Assembly (NCBI GenBank): GCA_910578565.1
Contig: CAJTQF010000002.1
Span: forward strand, 209,576 to 273,575
From: an uncultured Christensenella sp.
GTDB lineage: Bacteria > Bacillota > Clostridia > Christensenellales > Borkfalkiaceae
Length of the DNA: 64,000 nucleotides
Reading direction: 5' to 3'
A program made the position numbers and the translations under genes. The notes beneath the pieces are model-generated. The model did no database searches, was not told the DNA's origin, and was given only the letters and a program-made list of their open reading frames with translations. How positions within the stretch are numbered: the first letter of the stretch is position 1; each line of letters starts with the position of its first letter. Of the stretch, positions 9,601 through 16,513 are shown one piece after another.

Positions 9601-10740
9601 CGCGCCGCCCGCAAAATCTATGTACAAATCCTGCTTGCCGTCCTTTCTGCCGAGAGAAATGCGCGCGTCGATACTGCCCAGAATGTCTTCAATGCTTGCG
9701 AGAGAGAGATAAATTTTTCCGCTGTAATCGGTCTGCCCTACGGTAAGTTCCGCGTTGAACTGTTCCCCGCCGGCAAGCACGCCGCTGAACGCGCTGCCGA
9801 GCACGTTTAAAATATCAACGTCGTCGCTTGCGGGTTCGTCCTGTTCGTCGTCCACTTTACCGAGATACTGTTTGTAATAACTGTCGTAATAGCCGTAATG
9901 CACGTTGTCGAACTGGTCGTCGCCGTAAGAGAAAGTTGTTGTAACTTTCGCCGTAGAGTCCATTGCGATTCCGCCGAGCGAGCTGGGCGCTATCTTCGTT
10001 TTTTCTTCGCAATAGCTTGAAAGAACGGTCCAGTTACTATCGAATGTAAACGAAATTTCTATGCTGTTGAATTCGGGAAAGCCTTTGAGATCGCCCCTGG
10101 TCTTCATACCGTACTGGTAATAAGACGCGGCTTTGCTGTTCAGCGAAAACGACTGCGTATAAGTGCCGTCGCCGTTATCCACGACTTCGCCCCAGCTTTT
10201 AATTGTTTCTTTGTTTATAATGTAAACCGACATTTCGGTTGAATACTCGCCGTAAGTTTTAAGGTATTTTGCCCTGTCGTAATAAGTGGGTTGTGAAGTT
10301 TTCCATTTTGCCGACGTGGAATCGGTGGATTTGCCGGGAGTTTCGGACGTGCGCATATAAACTTCGTTGTTAACAAAGCACGCCTGCGTTCCCGCCTTTA
10401 CCAGTGACGAATACGTAATGTCCGAACAAATCATTACGCTGTCTTTATAATCTTTCCAGGTCTGCGTAACCTGAGTGTAGCCCATAGCTTTCGAAGCGCA
10501 GTAAGCATACGCGTGATAATAATCCTGTCTGTCAAGCGCGTAAGCCATATATCCTATATTTTCAAGTCCGGTGTGCGCGGTGGGCGCAGAACCGTCGTTG
10601 GGAAGCGCCAGACGGTAAGTCGTCGCGTCGTCGGGCGTTTCGGTGGGGCCTTTAGCCTTGCAGGCGGTAAGCCCGCCGGCAACACAACCCGCACATAATA
10701 TTCCAAGCAGCGTAGCCGCTATTTTTTTGCCGAATTTCAT
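3655..10740 (-). CDS. Giant cell-surface lipoprotein with InlB-like and LRR regions
   Basis: 2361-aa secreted protein. The N-terminus is a lipoprotein signal peptide with lipobox LTAC (Cys27). Residues up to about 1500 form a beta-rich, repetitive region with recurring elements such as KIYLSL and NxYxxDxxxL, unlike any domain I can name. The last third has InlB/Listeria-Bacteroides type repeats (YTFLGWYAD, YLFLGWAYE), a BspA-like leucine-rich segment (SIAANALKGSMVKNVVVPE) and further beta-repeat units. Such proteins are usually adhesins or substrate-binding surface proteins; the ligand is unknown. It has its own sigma-A promoter and is monocistronic. Its apparent terminator is split by cassette A. 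Confidence 0.9.
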   Translation of the reverse strand: MKFGKKIAATLLGILCAGCVAGGLTACKAKGPTETPDDATTYRLALPNDGSAPTAHTGLENIGYMAYALDRQDYYHAYAYCASKAMGYTQVTQTWKDYKDSVMICSDITYSSLVKAGTQACFVNNEVYMRTSETPGKSTDSTSAKWKTSQPTYYDRAKYLKTYGEYSTEMSVYIINKETIKSWGEVVDNGDGTYTQSFSLNSKAASYYQYGMKTRGDLKGFPEFNSIEISFTFDSNWTVLSSYCEEKTKIAPSSLGGIAMDSTAKVTTTFSYGDDQFDNVHYGYYDSYYKQYLGKVDDEQDEPASDDVDILNVLGSAFSGVLAGGEQFNAELTVGQTDYSGKIYLSLASIEDILGSIDARISLGRKDGKQDLYIDFAGGAVNAYYSDEFAMTLNVDAVSTIINQFKEWAERFNKDGAAAASYALTEEEQESEGFDIASVLGMFKEEHDDSTVTISVETDDLLGTGIGVRLYMHFDRDGSSYKFNNIELESITYDSTSIDLRAKISPDKDGEIISHNKADAPANLADYAAGVHSMLDSDTLKVTLGFDGSKQNVIDMLSGLSVKAQAYVELGYDIATRVDLNVAYAGLNAELAVYYGNNIDFKSAGKIYLELLKVNGEEMGAKIYCDIDETVGAVKELLSLINNSQANESLTADQSGEAAKSVADIINGILNLNFGEVLGDIYASNSQIRVSCDVDAIVDALGVNVNGVKFGTAALALGLENGKANLSLTLAALGLDMRVEGSGEQVILPDRGEYLDAAGLIKLVSVAVKEAGYIIDAKAVAFEIDGLAVIDNMPMHIVGGGEVSWNGGLKIAVDAVMTIADGTSASGKDEVALKLFYDAAAEEGKPFVKFAVNSLGMEIYDKDITDTKNGIQNIIDSVNLLINGEKSGNATASSAVGLYNTSVNLDGGNIGAAVEEIVASNNFQKILGAVLGFVKDLSVSTDYDFEDGSVSKLIISHALYGNLTLTANGSLALDANITDANGAQILDVYAGVKAGDGSGFDRVNSALENCEIYSTAQTEDAFAKIVYNYLFAVVENELSVSQTLGSNTYEVAIHLDGANSEIPALKEITVDATLYYTQGLAGDKIKGDKLAEIDLVLNIGATAVNANVRYNDEKIYLSLDKIGTTNLNEIKFYAAKDDISLAVEELVRLITDENFITTLSKLIHPAESKAAASSYEVARVDENALSDLITKLISFDFANTISFNKVDGVNTATVNVDNILKLFGTDLGFEIGTAKIGVDPKTHAVTGSVSVGGRDWINLSAEKAARRVYADNWQSAYINAGFVPTLVSDLYKTVTDDNGGIYTLYTFAGRIDIAVKVSVGISINKNIEMNVTSLTVGLDQNGQFYLTVLADLKGSSVLGFTLASANRISITYSNGYVTFGKGVGTADAVYKVMTLDYLLENAFVEHSGGVDSPIRWLIGMSDSVWNIIAGAVPSLVSDGTPTYTLYETLANASASDGNFYLTQFLTGFAIDVNGSTVTSFGSGTDAADALGFSENYYALQLNANGLTGGVLNSLYVGLTRNDEQGITGIKAIGSLSASPATVNLTIDLNEYKEGVTNLYESGELTGEYAAPNYYNVVSENYEIDFNKTFESSDEHIEKVFGCYTTGEENPYASVNKYTNVTLTVAYGDMLKTAYGHLGLELNEDGVYFRADDIAYSSIVYLRTPFAPTWVDDAHTYKIIYTTDMEGNNRITDQDDGRIYMQLWGDTTIYAQVEESVKINFVTGVDGVGTVTGGFVDDAQLIEYSIGGYTFLGWYADKDFTVKTDYANDANIVKVDGVPTVYGKYVIAEMTVNGVVYAYTDNAYEIKSFDEYAIKPFTEPGSTLVLESGINGYPVTSIAANALKGSMVKNVVVPETVTSVGAQAFMDNYAIESVVFLAKNMTLGGNGVTGDSRYAFFGCSEANGGKTTKLHVYYTNITCPGGDWTEYRAGTFIQRSGTGGLHSTNWAYVEYKISGNGVTRLGCLTSGVVSEGLSANRIKTAAMDELNMATASKGYINGYEVYVDNGFATDNKYYTVNVTINTATPYYYLLTVDIEGAVISGDACATYGNDNAVYAQAGTTVTVTPPDGYEFVSLTGVDGICGDASGYKFDMPTHPVSLNGEVREVAITSIIIHSAVDYIYDGVSYAAGYNLTVDGVEQGVTRLGTISADGYLFLGWAYEKGSVLEFTSSTVQYVNYYAIWADGRDGMLTGVKDGAVLTSGTDPNAVRIEVDTSMADSFYAWYLKEDTEFHNKITNLDKNTTVLYPRVLYSLSYSVSGGAAAFIFENVPSDQCDKNNATQEAGKSFTGKIAMLENGTYSVKRELDGDTQIEIYYTGVNGPEMFTLRVKKKTVFGGVGGSYSLNTDGLVNSATANGNVNLSVTF

Positions 10741-10773
10741 ATCTTATATCCCTTATAAATATAACTGTGTTCA

Positions 10774-10802
10774 ATTATAAAGATAAAAAAACATATTGTC
10801 AA
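10774..10802 (-). promoter_or_regulatory. Sigma-A promoter of the giant lipoprotein gene
   Basis: Consensus promoter on the minus strand: -35 TTGACA (10797-10802), 17-nt spacer, -10 TATAAT (10774-10779). The leader is about 30 nt, with an AAGGG ribosome site. Confidence 0.85.
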
Positions 10803-10888
10803 ACGTTTTTGAGCATTTGTCATTAAAAATTATTACATTGCCCAAGAAAAAATTACAAATTAAGACAAACGTTCCTATTTTTCGATTA

Positions 10889-10909
10889 TTACATTAATTT
10901 ATAATGTAA
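10889..10909 (+). promoter_or_regulatory. Palindromic operator overlapping a -10 element before the MinD-like gene
   Basis: Inverted repeat TTACATTA-ATTTA-TAATGTAA. It contains a TATAAT at 10900-10905 that would be the -10 of the downstream gene, so a repressor bound here would block transcription. No good -35 is visible. The repressor is not known. Confidence 0.5.
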
Positions 10910-10933
10910 CAAAACACTGCAATAGGAGAAAAA

Positions 10934-11665
10934 ATGGCAAAAAAGATTTATATGACAAGTCTGAAGGGCGGAACGGGCGTTACAACCTGCTGCGTAGGGC
11001 TGGGACTTGCGCTTGCGGGCATTGGCGAAAGGACTTTGGTTGTGGACGGCGACTCCGTTACTGCGTGCGCAATGCAGATAGGCGGCTGTCCGAATATGCA
11101 GGTTTATACGCTTGCCGACTACTCCCGCGGGGCGTGCCGCGCAAAACAGACCCTTGTTTCGCACCCTTCTTCCGGCAACCTTTCATTTATGTCGTCAATG
11201 GGACTTTCGGACAGGAAAGCCGCCGTTAAGGCAATAAACGAAGTTGACGGACTTTTCGACTACATACTGTGCGACAATATCGCGCCGTCCGCCTGCGACT
11301 GCGCCGTAATAGTGACCGACCCTTACGCTCCTTCCGTAAAGAGCGCGGATTTTTGCCGTTCGCAACTGTCGGACGGGGGAATGAAAGATTTGTGGCTTAT
11401 AGTGAACAAGCTGAACGGCGGGCAGATTTTATCGGGCGCGGTTATGACGGCGCAGGAAATAGCTTCGCTTTTGCGTATGAATCTGAAAGCGGCAATACCG
11501 GAAGATTTGTCTTTGCAGCTTGGCAGGTGGAAAAACGAAACGCTGAAAGCGTTTAAAATAGCCGCGGAAAATATTGCGGGCAGGCGGGACGGAATTTGCA
11601 ACGTTATGCGCCCTTACTTCGGGCTGAACGGATATATTAAAAGAAAAGTGAGAGAAAAATTATGA
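10934..11665 (+). CDS. MinD/ParA-like ATPase homologue with degenerate P-loop
   Basis: 243-aa member of the deviant Walker A (MinD/ParA) family. The P-loop reads LKGGTGVTT. The signature Lys11 is present but the second lysine (Lys16 in E. coli MinD), which contacts the phosphates, is Val16. The switch region VVDGDS and the FDYILCDN strand (DxPAG in MinD) are recognisable but changed. The C-terminus (NGYIKRKVREKL) looks like a short amphipathic membrane-targeting helix. The start has an AGGAG site, and the gene overlaps the MinE-like gene by 4 nt (ATGA). The pairing points to division-site placement or another membrane-patterning role. ATP hydrolysis is doubtful. Confidence 0.8.
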   Translation: MAKKIYMTSLKGGTGVTTCCVGLGLALAGIGERTLVVDGDSVTACAMQIGGCPNMQVYTLADYSRGACRAKQTLVSHPSSGNLSFMSSMGLSDRKAAVKAINEVDGLFDYILCDNIAPSACDCAVIVTDPYAPSVKSADFCRSQLSDGGMKDLWLIVNKLNGGQILSGAVMTAQEIASLLRMNLKAAIPEDLSLQLGRWKNETLKAFKIAAENIAGRRDGICNVMRPYFGLNGYIKRKVREKL

Positions 11666-11877
11666 CGCAGAATTTAAACGCAATGATTTCGCTGGACAGG
11701 GACGATATGTCCGAACCCGACCGCGAACTGTTTTTATCGGACTTGAAAAGGGTTACCGACGAGTATTTCGAAACCGAAGGCAAGGCTTCGGTAGAAGTCA
11801 CGCGCACGGACGAAGGTTTTTTAATTTGCGTGCTGATAACCGCGCGGCGCATAAAGGGCGTAAAATCCCCCCAATAA
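11662..11877 (+). CDS. MinE-like topological specificity domain protein
   Basis: 71-aa protein. Its C-terminal half resembles the MinE dimerisation/topological specificity domain: a helix LFLSDLKRVTDEYF, then a strand ending ICVLITARRIKGVK, like the IPIKRVK end of MinE. E. coli MinE has 88 residues. The missing part is the N-terminal membrane-targeting sequence and most of the MinD-contact helix. It is coupled by a 4-nt overlap to the MinD-like gene, which is the main support for the call. Confidence 0.7.
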   Translation: MTQNLNAMISLDRDDMSEPDRELFLSDLKRVTDEYFETEGKASVEVTRTDEGFLICVLITARRIKGVKSPQ

Positions 11878-11880
11878 GCA

Positions 11881-12120
11881 TTCCGCTTAACCGCATATCT
11901 TTATTTCTCTTCCGTTTGTTCGACTTCCGCTCCCGTCAAACTAAGCGTTCCGCTTAACCGCATATCTTTATTTCTCTTCCGTTTGTTCGACTTCCGCTCC
12001 CGTCAAACTAAGCGTTCCGCTTAACCGCATATCTTTATTTCTCTTCCGTTTGTTCGACTTCCGCTCCCGAAAACTAAGCGTTCCGCTTAACCGCATATCT
12101 TTATTTCTCTTCCGTTTGTT
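11881..12120. repeat. 67-bp tandem repeat, about 3.6 copies
   Basis: Units start at 11881, 11948, 12015 and 12081 with TTCCGCTTAACCGCATATCT. They are almost identical; the third unit is 66 bp because of a small change before its end, and the fourth stops after TCCGTTTGTT. There are no spacers, so it is not a CRISPR array. It lies directly downstream of the MinE-like gene. Confidence 0.95.
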
Positions 12121-12158
12121 TAACAAATTGATAAACGTCAACGGGTTTACGCCTTCAT

Positions 12159-12372
12159 GCGTCATTCTGAGCGGAACACAGCTGAGTTTTGCTGTTTGAA
12201 ACTTTCTTGCTCTCGTGCTGTGTGCCGCCGAAGAATCTTTTTGCGCATGCTTCTTTTGCGCAAAAATTTTTACCTTGTTGTGATACGGACGTTTTTTACG
12301 GCGGCTTCATTTCAATCTTCCATAAGCAGACCGCTTGGGGATTCTCTCGCGCTCCGCGGCTCGAAATGACGC
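12159..12372. repeat. REP/MITE-like palindromic intergenic element
   Basis: The outer ends GCGTCATT and AATGACGC are inverted. The left end continues CTGAGCGG and the right end is preceded by CCGCGGCTCGA, the familiar CGTCATTCTGAGCG style of dispersed bacterial repeat. Inside there is a second inverted repeat (GCGGAACACAGC with GCTGTGTGCCGC) and AAGAATC/GATTCT. No coding capacity is evident. Confidence 0.6.
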
Positions 12373-12611
12373 GCCTTAATCCGCTTTCTGCTATTCTTGC
12401 TCGTCGCATAATCTGTTTCAACCGCGCGGCGTAGCAGACTATCGCGGGATTTTGATTACACAATAAAGCGCGGCGGCCCCGTAAACGGAGCCGCCGCGCC
12501 TTTGTATTGTACGTATAGAAGTGCATTCTTGCGTTGAAACTTGACACCAAATTTATAATACTATTATAGCATAAATAATTTTATTGTGTACGTTTATCAA
12601 AATCTTGATAA
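12373..12611. other. Non-coding stretch with one strong hairpin
   Basis: I see no gene here. The stretch holds a GC-rich perfect hairpin at 12468-12499 (arms GCGCGGCGGC/GCCGCCGCGC) that could terminate transcription on either strand, then an A+T-rich tail. Confidence 0.6.
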
Positions 12612-12649
12612 AATAAATCTGCCGCGCAAAATTGCGCGGCGGATTTATT
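12612..12649 (-). terminator. Terminator of the pectate-lyase-like gene
   Basis: Long stem AATAAATC...GCCGCGCA / TGCGCGGC...GATTTATT, just after the stop codon at 12654. Confidence 0.8.
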
Positions 12650-12653
12650 GATT

Positions 12654-14369
12654 TTAATAACTGCTTTTTAAAAGTTTATCGGAAATTTCCGTTCTTACGC
12701 CCGAACCGTATTTTTCGTGGCTAAGATAGTCTTCCAGGGATTCAACCCCTATTGCCCGAACAGTGAAAGGTTGTTTGCCGTCCGCCGTGTTCCACTTGAA
12801 AAACTCCGTCTTCAATTTTGCGGGCGTGGCATTGGGGAATCCGGGCGAAGGGTCAGAAGACGAGCCTATGTATTCCTTTTCGCCTTCTCCCCTTTGGTAA
12901 GAACAGTTGACGATACTGTACCCGCCGTTCACGTAGGGCGCGGTATTTTTGCTGTCGTTGTTTTTAAGAAGGGAATCTATACCCCTGAAAATACAGCTTT
13001 CCGCCATTACGCTGCCGCCGTTGCCGCAGACTATACCCTGCGACACAAGCCCGCACTTCCATGTGCCGTTCACTTTTGAAACAATGCTTGCGGCGTTTAG
13101 CGTTTTTAACTCCGTCCTGTACTTGTAGTACTGCGAGCTGTCGACTACGCAATTGTACATATACGCATTGCCGCCGCGCAGTTTGGGAAGTCTGTCTTCA
13201 AGATTTATAAATTTGCAGTTTGCAAACGAAACCCGCAATTTCAGATTAAAGTTGTAGTCGTCGGCATTTTCGTAACTGCCCGAAAATTTAGCGTCGTCGC
13301 CGCAGAGAAAACCCTTTTTCTGCGGAATTGCAATTCCATATAAAATCTGCTCGAAACTTACTCCTGCGTCCCTTAAAGATTTGTAGTAGAGATGATCGGT
13401 CTTCCCCGCGAGATAACCTTGTTCGATTTTCAGCATTTCTTTGTAGATATAACCGTCTTTGTCGTCGCTGCCGGCGTTGAAGTTACACCAGGATATTTGC
13501 AAACCGTTGTTGCCGTCCGCACCCAAAGGCGCGCGGAACGCCGTGCCCGCGTTTGCGTTGTACACGGGGTTTGAACAGTCAATCTGTCCGTCGTAAGATT
13601 TGCCGAAAGTGCAGTGGTCTATCCAGGTGTAGCCGCAGAAAGCTATTTTGAAATACGCCCAGCCGTACCAGTCGTAATCGCCTATCTTCGCGGTACTGTT
13701 TACGGGCGCGTCTTCCCACTGCCACAGTCCGTCGAATTGCAGGTTTCTGAAAACCACGTTGTTATCGGAAGTCAGTTTAAAGCCCACATGTGTAATTTTT
13801 GCGCCCGTCTTGGAATAAACGAGCAGGTTTGAAGTGTTTTCTATTTTAATCTGCGAAATTCCGTTTTCGAGCACTGTATCGAAATTGCTTAACAAGCCGT
13901 CCCACTTGGGCAGGTTTTTCGCGTAATCGTCCACTACCCCGCTGCCCTTTGCGGCGCTGCTCAGATTGTAGTAACCCAGATTAAGGTCCTGCGTAATTTC
14001 AATTACGCGCACGCTGCCCCACATAGTTTCTTCCGTGTAACCTTCGGCAGGTATTTGCGTGTAGGTGTTTGTTGCGTCGTCCCACACGTTTGTGTAATGG
14101 CACTTTGCCGCAACTACGGCAGACACAAACTCGTCCGCGGTGGAAACCTTGCGGTAAGCGTCGGTATTTTCGTATTGGGTAAAATCGCCTGTCTTACCCT
14201 TTACGTAACCGCCCGCCGAAAAGTTTTCTTTATTCTCTTCGCTGTCAAGCCAGTCAACGGGCAGTTCGGGTTCGTCCGCAGGCGGTTCCCCCGTTTTACA
14301 CGCGCAAAATGCAGAAACCGACAACGCCGTCAGCGCCGCCGCAACAAGCGCGATAATTTTTTTCTTCAT
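12654..14369 (-). CDS. Pectate-lyase-like (PL1) lipoprotein
   Basis: 571-aa secreted lipoprotein with parallel beta-helix features of polysaccharide lyase family 1: repeated strands (VVFRNLQFDGLW), WIDHCTFGKSYDGQIDC, and RLPKLRGGNAYMYNC, which fits the PL1 catalytic-Arg motif (RxPxxRxG). The start at 14369 was chosen because the protein then begins with a signal peptide with lipobox FCAC, and a GGGGGG ribosome site lies 5-6 nt upstream. The frame is open for 20 codons further up, but that part has no signal. It likely cleaves pectin or a related uronic-acid polymer on the cell surface. Confidence 0.85.
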   Translation of the reverse strand: MKKKIIALVAAALTALSVSAFCACKTGEPPADEPELPVDWLDSEENKENFSAGGYVKGKTGDFTQYENTDAYRKVSTADEFVSAVVAAKCHYTNVWDDATNTYTQIPAEGYTEETMWGSVRVIEITQDLNLGYYNLSSAAKGSGVVDDYAKNLPKWDGLLSNFDTVLENGISQIKIENTSNLLVYSKTGAKITHVGFKLTSDNNVVFRNLQFDGLWQWEDAPVNSTAKIGDYDWYGWAYFKIAFCGYTWIDHCTFGKSYDGQIDCSNPVYNANAGTAFRAPLGADGNNGLQISWCNFNAGSDDKDGYIYKEMLKIEQGYLAGKTDHLYYKSLRDAGVSFEQILYGIAIPQKKGFLCGDDAKFSGSYENADDYNFNLKLRVSFANCKFINLEDRLPKLRGGNAYMYNCVVDSSQYYKYRTELKTLNAASIVSKVNGTWKCGLVSQGIVCGNGGSVMAESCIFRGIDSLLKNNDSKNTAPYVNGGYSIVNCSYQRGEGEKEYIGSSSDPSPGFPNATPAKLKTEFFKWNTADGKQPFTVRAIGVESLEDYLSHEKYGSGVRTEISDKLLKSSY

Positions 14370-14456
14370 ACATACCCCCCATGATAAATTTATCAACAAT
14401 ATAATAAACCAAACAAAAATATTTTTCAATAATTTGGCGCAATTTTTTTATCGGAA

Positions 14457-14497
14457 AACGCGCGGCACGGGGTGTTGCCCGCTTGCCGCGCGTTTTT
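14457..14497 (-). terminator. Terminator of the S41 protease gene
   Basis: Stem AACGCGCGGCA/TGCCGCGCGTT with T-rich flanks on both strands, right after the protease stop codon. Confidence 0.8.
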
Positions 14498-14506
14498 GAC
14501 GTCATT

Positions 14507-15823
14507 TTATTTTAACGAAGATTTGATTTTTTCAACGGCGGCTCTCAGTTCGGGGTCGCCCTTTTCCATTACCCAGTCTGCGGCAACCGTCTTGCAACCG
14601 TCTTCAACTCTCAGCCCCCTGTCGTGAATGCAGGTTTTGCCGTCGGGCCAGTAAATTTGCGCGGTGGTAAGTTTCAACGCTTCGCCCGTGTCCCTTTTTA
14701 CGAAAGTGGACTGCATTATCCCCTTGCCGTAGGTCTGCGCCGTTTTTATTTCCTGTTCGGTTTCGGTAAGCCAGTTTATATACTCTTCGCCGTAGTCGGA
14801 AAGATATATGTTTCCGTAATCGAGATAACCGTAGCAGACCAGCGCGCCGATCAACGCTTCGGATGCGCTTGCCGTACCTGAATTTGCCAGTACGTACACG
14901 GCGGTATCCTTTGCCACCCGTTGCTTTGCCGCAAGCGGTTTGCAATTGTAAATTTCGCTGTTGCCGCGTTTGTCGCGCGCAATCATGGCAGGCTTTTTCT
15001 GTCCGTCCGTGAACGCGCCCGCTATCTCCTGCATAACGTCCACGTATCCGCCGCCGTCTGAACGCAAGTCTATTATCATTGACGTACAGTTAGCCGCGTT
15101 GAATTTTTCAACGAGAACGCCGAACTCCTTTGCCGCCGTGCCGTAAAACTGAGAAATGTTTATATAGCCGAATCCGTCAGGCAGAAAGTCCATTTCGTAA
15201 GTGAGTTTTTCACGCGTGGCGAGTCCGCCCGTAGCCGCGTCCGAAAAATACCACTGCGAACTGTTTGTATACAGCGTGGTGTAGCTTGCGGTATACTCCG
15301 CCTTAGCCACGCCGTAAACGCTTCCGTCCTTTGCCGTAAGCGAAATCTGTTCTCCGTCGGCTGCGCCGTTAATCATATTCTGAAAATCGGCAGAGCTTTC
15401 AAACGTTTTTACTTCGCCGCCCAAACCGCCGCTCACAAGCCATTCTCCCGCCCGCAGTCCGCTTTTGTATGCGGGCGAGTTGCCGACCACGGTATTTATG
15501 AAAATTCCCTTTCCGTCGACAAACGAATACGAAATGCCTATCCCGCTCTTCGAACCCGAGTTGTTCGCAATTGTTTGCGCGTACTCTTCGGCGGTGAAGT
15601 ATTCGGAATACCTGTCAAGGTACCTGTTTACTATCTCGTCAAAAGGAACTTCGGTCAAATCTTCGTCCTTTCCTTCAAAACCGAAGTAATAGTTGTTTTC
15701 AATGGTCTGCATCAGCCATTCGTAAGACGACTGCCTGCGCAAAAAGCACCCCGCGGCAAACACCGCGGTCAAAAAGAACACAAGCGTGGCGGTCGTTAAA
15801 TTGCGTATAATTTTTCTGCTCAA
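14507..15823 (-). CDS. S41 family carboxy-terminal processing peptidase (lipoprotein)
   Basis: 438-aa extracytoplasmic serine protease of the CtpA/S41 type. An N-terminal signal has a possible lipobox AAGC (Cys26), followed by a PDZ-like region at about residues 90-170. The catalytic region includes MIIDLRSDGGGYVDV, the nucleophile segment ANSGTASASEAL and the base lysine in YGKGIMQS. The start is a TTG at 15823, preceded by AGAGGT. It begins 3 nt after the PucR-type regulator gene, so the two probably form an operon. Confidence 0.88.
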   Translation of the reverse strand: MSRKIIRNLTTATLVFFLTAVFAAGCFLRRQSSYEWLMQTIENNYYFGFEGKDEDLTEVPFDEIVNRYLDRYSEYFTAEEYAQTIANNSGSKSGIGISYSFVDGKGIFINTVVGNSPAYKSGLRAGEWLVSGGLGGEVKTFESSADFQNMINGAADGEQISLTAKDGSVYGVAKAEYTASYTTLYTNSSQWYFSDAATGGLATREKLTYEMDFLPDGFGYINISQFYGTAAKEFGVLVEKFNAANCTSMIIDLRSDGGGYVDVMQEIAGAFTDGQKKPAMIARDKRGNSEIYNCKPLAAKQRVAKDTAVYVLANSGTASASEALIGALVCYGYLDYGNIYLSDYGEEYINWLTETEQEIKTAQTYGKGIMQSTFVKRDTGEALKLTTAQIYWPDGKTCIHDRGLRVEDGCKTVAADWVMEKGDPELRAAVEKIKSSLK

Positions 15824-15826
15824 AAT

Positions 15827-16198
15827 TTACCTCTGTTTTGTTTTGTACAATGCGCGCAGGATACGGAAAGTCACAGCCATATCGAACACGCGCAAATCCA
15901 GACCGCATACGCGGCGTATTTTGTTCAGTCTGTACATCAACGTGTTTCTGTGCATATACAGCTTGCGCGCCGCAAGACACACGTTCATACCGTTTTCAAT
16001 AAAGCAGTCGGCAGTCTTCATCAGATCTTCGTTCGAAAAAATTTCAGACATATCTTCAACGCCGTACTCGCCGTAAAGCCTTTCGCGCTCTTCCGCGGAA
16101 ACGCTGTCCAGAATTTCATACAGCGAAATGGGTTGCGGCGGCGTTTTCATAAACGGTTTTTTATGGTAATGGTTTTTGACTGATTCCTGCGTGTTCAT
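15827..16198 (-). CDS. PucR-type helix-turn-helix regulator (HTH domain only)
   Basis: 123-aa protein. Its C-terminal 60 residues are a PucR/CdaR-type HTH (AARKLYMHRNTLMYRLNKIRRVCGLDL). The GAF/GGDEF-like sensory part of full-length family members is missing, so it may be a stand-alone DNA-binding protein. I chose the ATG at 16198 with its CGGAGA site. The in-frame codon further up (16231) lies on the -10 element of the promoter. It probably also controls the S41 protease gene downstream. Confidence 0.8.
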   Translation of the reverse strand: MNTQESVKNHYHKKPFMKTPPQPISLYEILDSVSAEERERLYGEYGVEDMSEIFSNEDLMKTADCFIENGMNVCLAARKLYMHRNTLMYRLNKIRRVCGLDLRVFDMAVTFRILRALYKTKQR

Positions 16199-16222
16199 TT
16201 GCGTCTTCTCCGTATCGGGGTA

Positions 16223-16251
16223 ATTATACAACCTTTCGCGCGGTTTTGCAA
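16223..16251 (-). promoter_or_regulatory. Sigma-A promoter of the PucR/S41 operon
   Basis: -35 TTGCAA (16246-16251), 17-nt spacer, -10 TATAAT (16223-16228) on the minus strand. Confidence 0.8.
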
Positions 16252-16418
16252 GCGCAAAAACGGCTTAGCCGCGGCGGCGTTGCAGTCATTATAATTATTG
16301 CTTGCAAGCCGCGAATAAATACCGTCGGGAGAAGTAAAATATGAAAAAGAGCGGTTATTTTGCGTTAACGTTTAATTTTCAAAATATTCCACATTATAAC
16401 AAATATTTTAATATTTTC

Positions 16419-16447
16419 TTGACATAACCGTTTATTTGTATTAAAAT
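16419..16447 (+). promoter_or_regulatory. Sigma-A promoter of the 616-aa membrane protein gene
   Basis: -35 TTGACA (16419-16424), 17-nt spacer, -10 TAAAAT (16442-16447), followed by a leader of about 60 nt with an ACGGAG ribosome site. Nothing else was seen between 16252 and 16418. Confidence 0.8.
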
Positions 16448-16513
16448 TGTATAACTGATAGTTGTAGGATTGTCTACTTTTTTAAACAAAAATTATTTTT
16501 ACGGAGATAAATT

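Noticed and set aside
11881-12120. Possible CRISPR array
   Set aside because: The 67-bp units are contiguous with no unique spacers, and no cas gene is near.
11968-12165. 65-codon minus-strand ORF across the tandem repeat
   Set aside because: It only reflects the repeat period; it has no ribosome site, and a frame interrupted by the 66-bp unit gives no stable repeated peptide.
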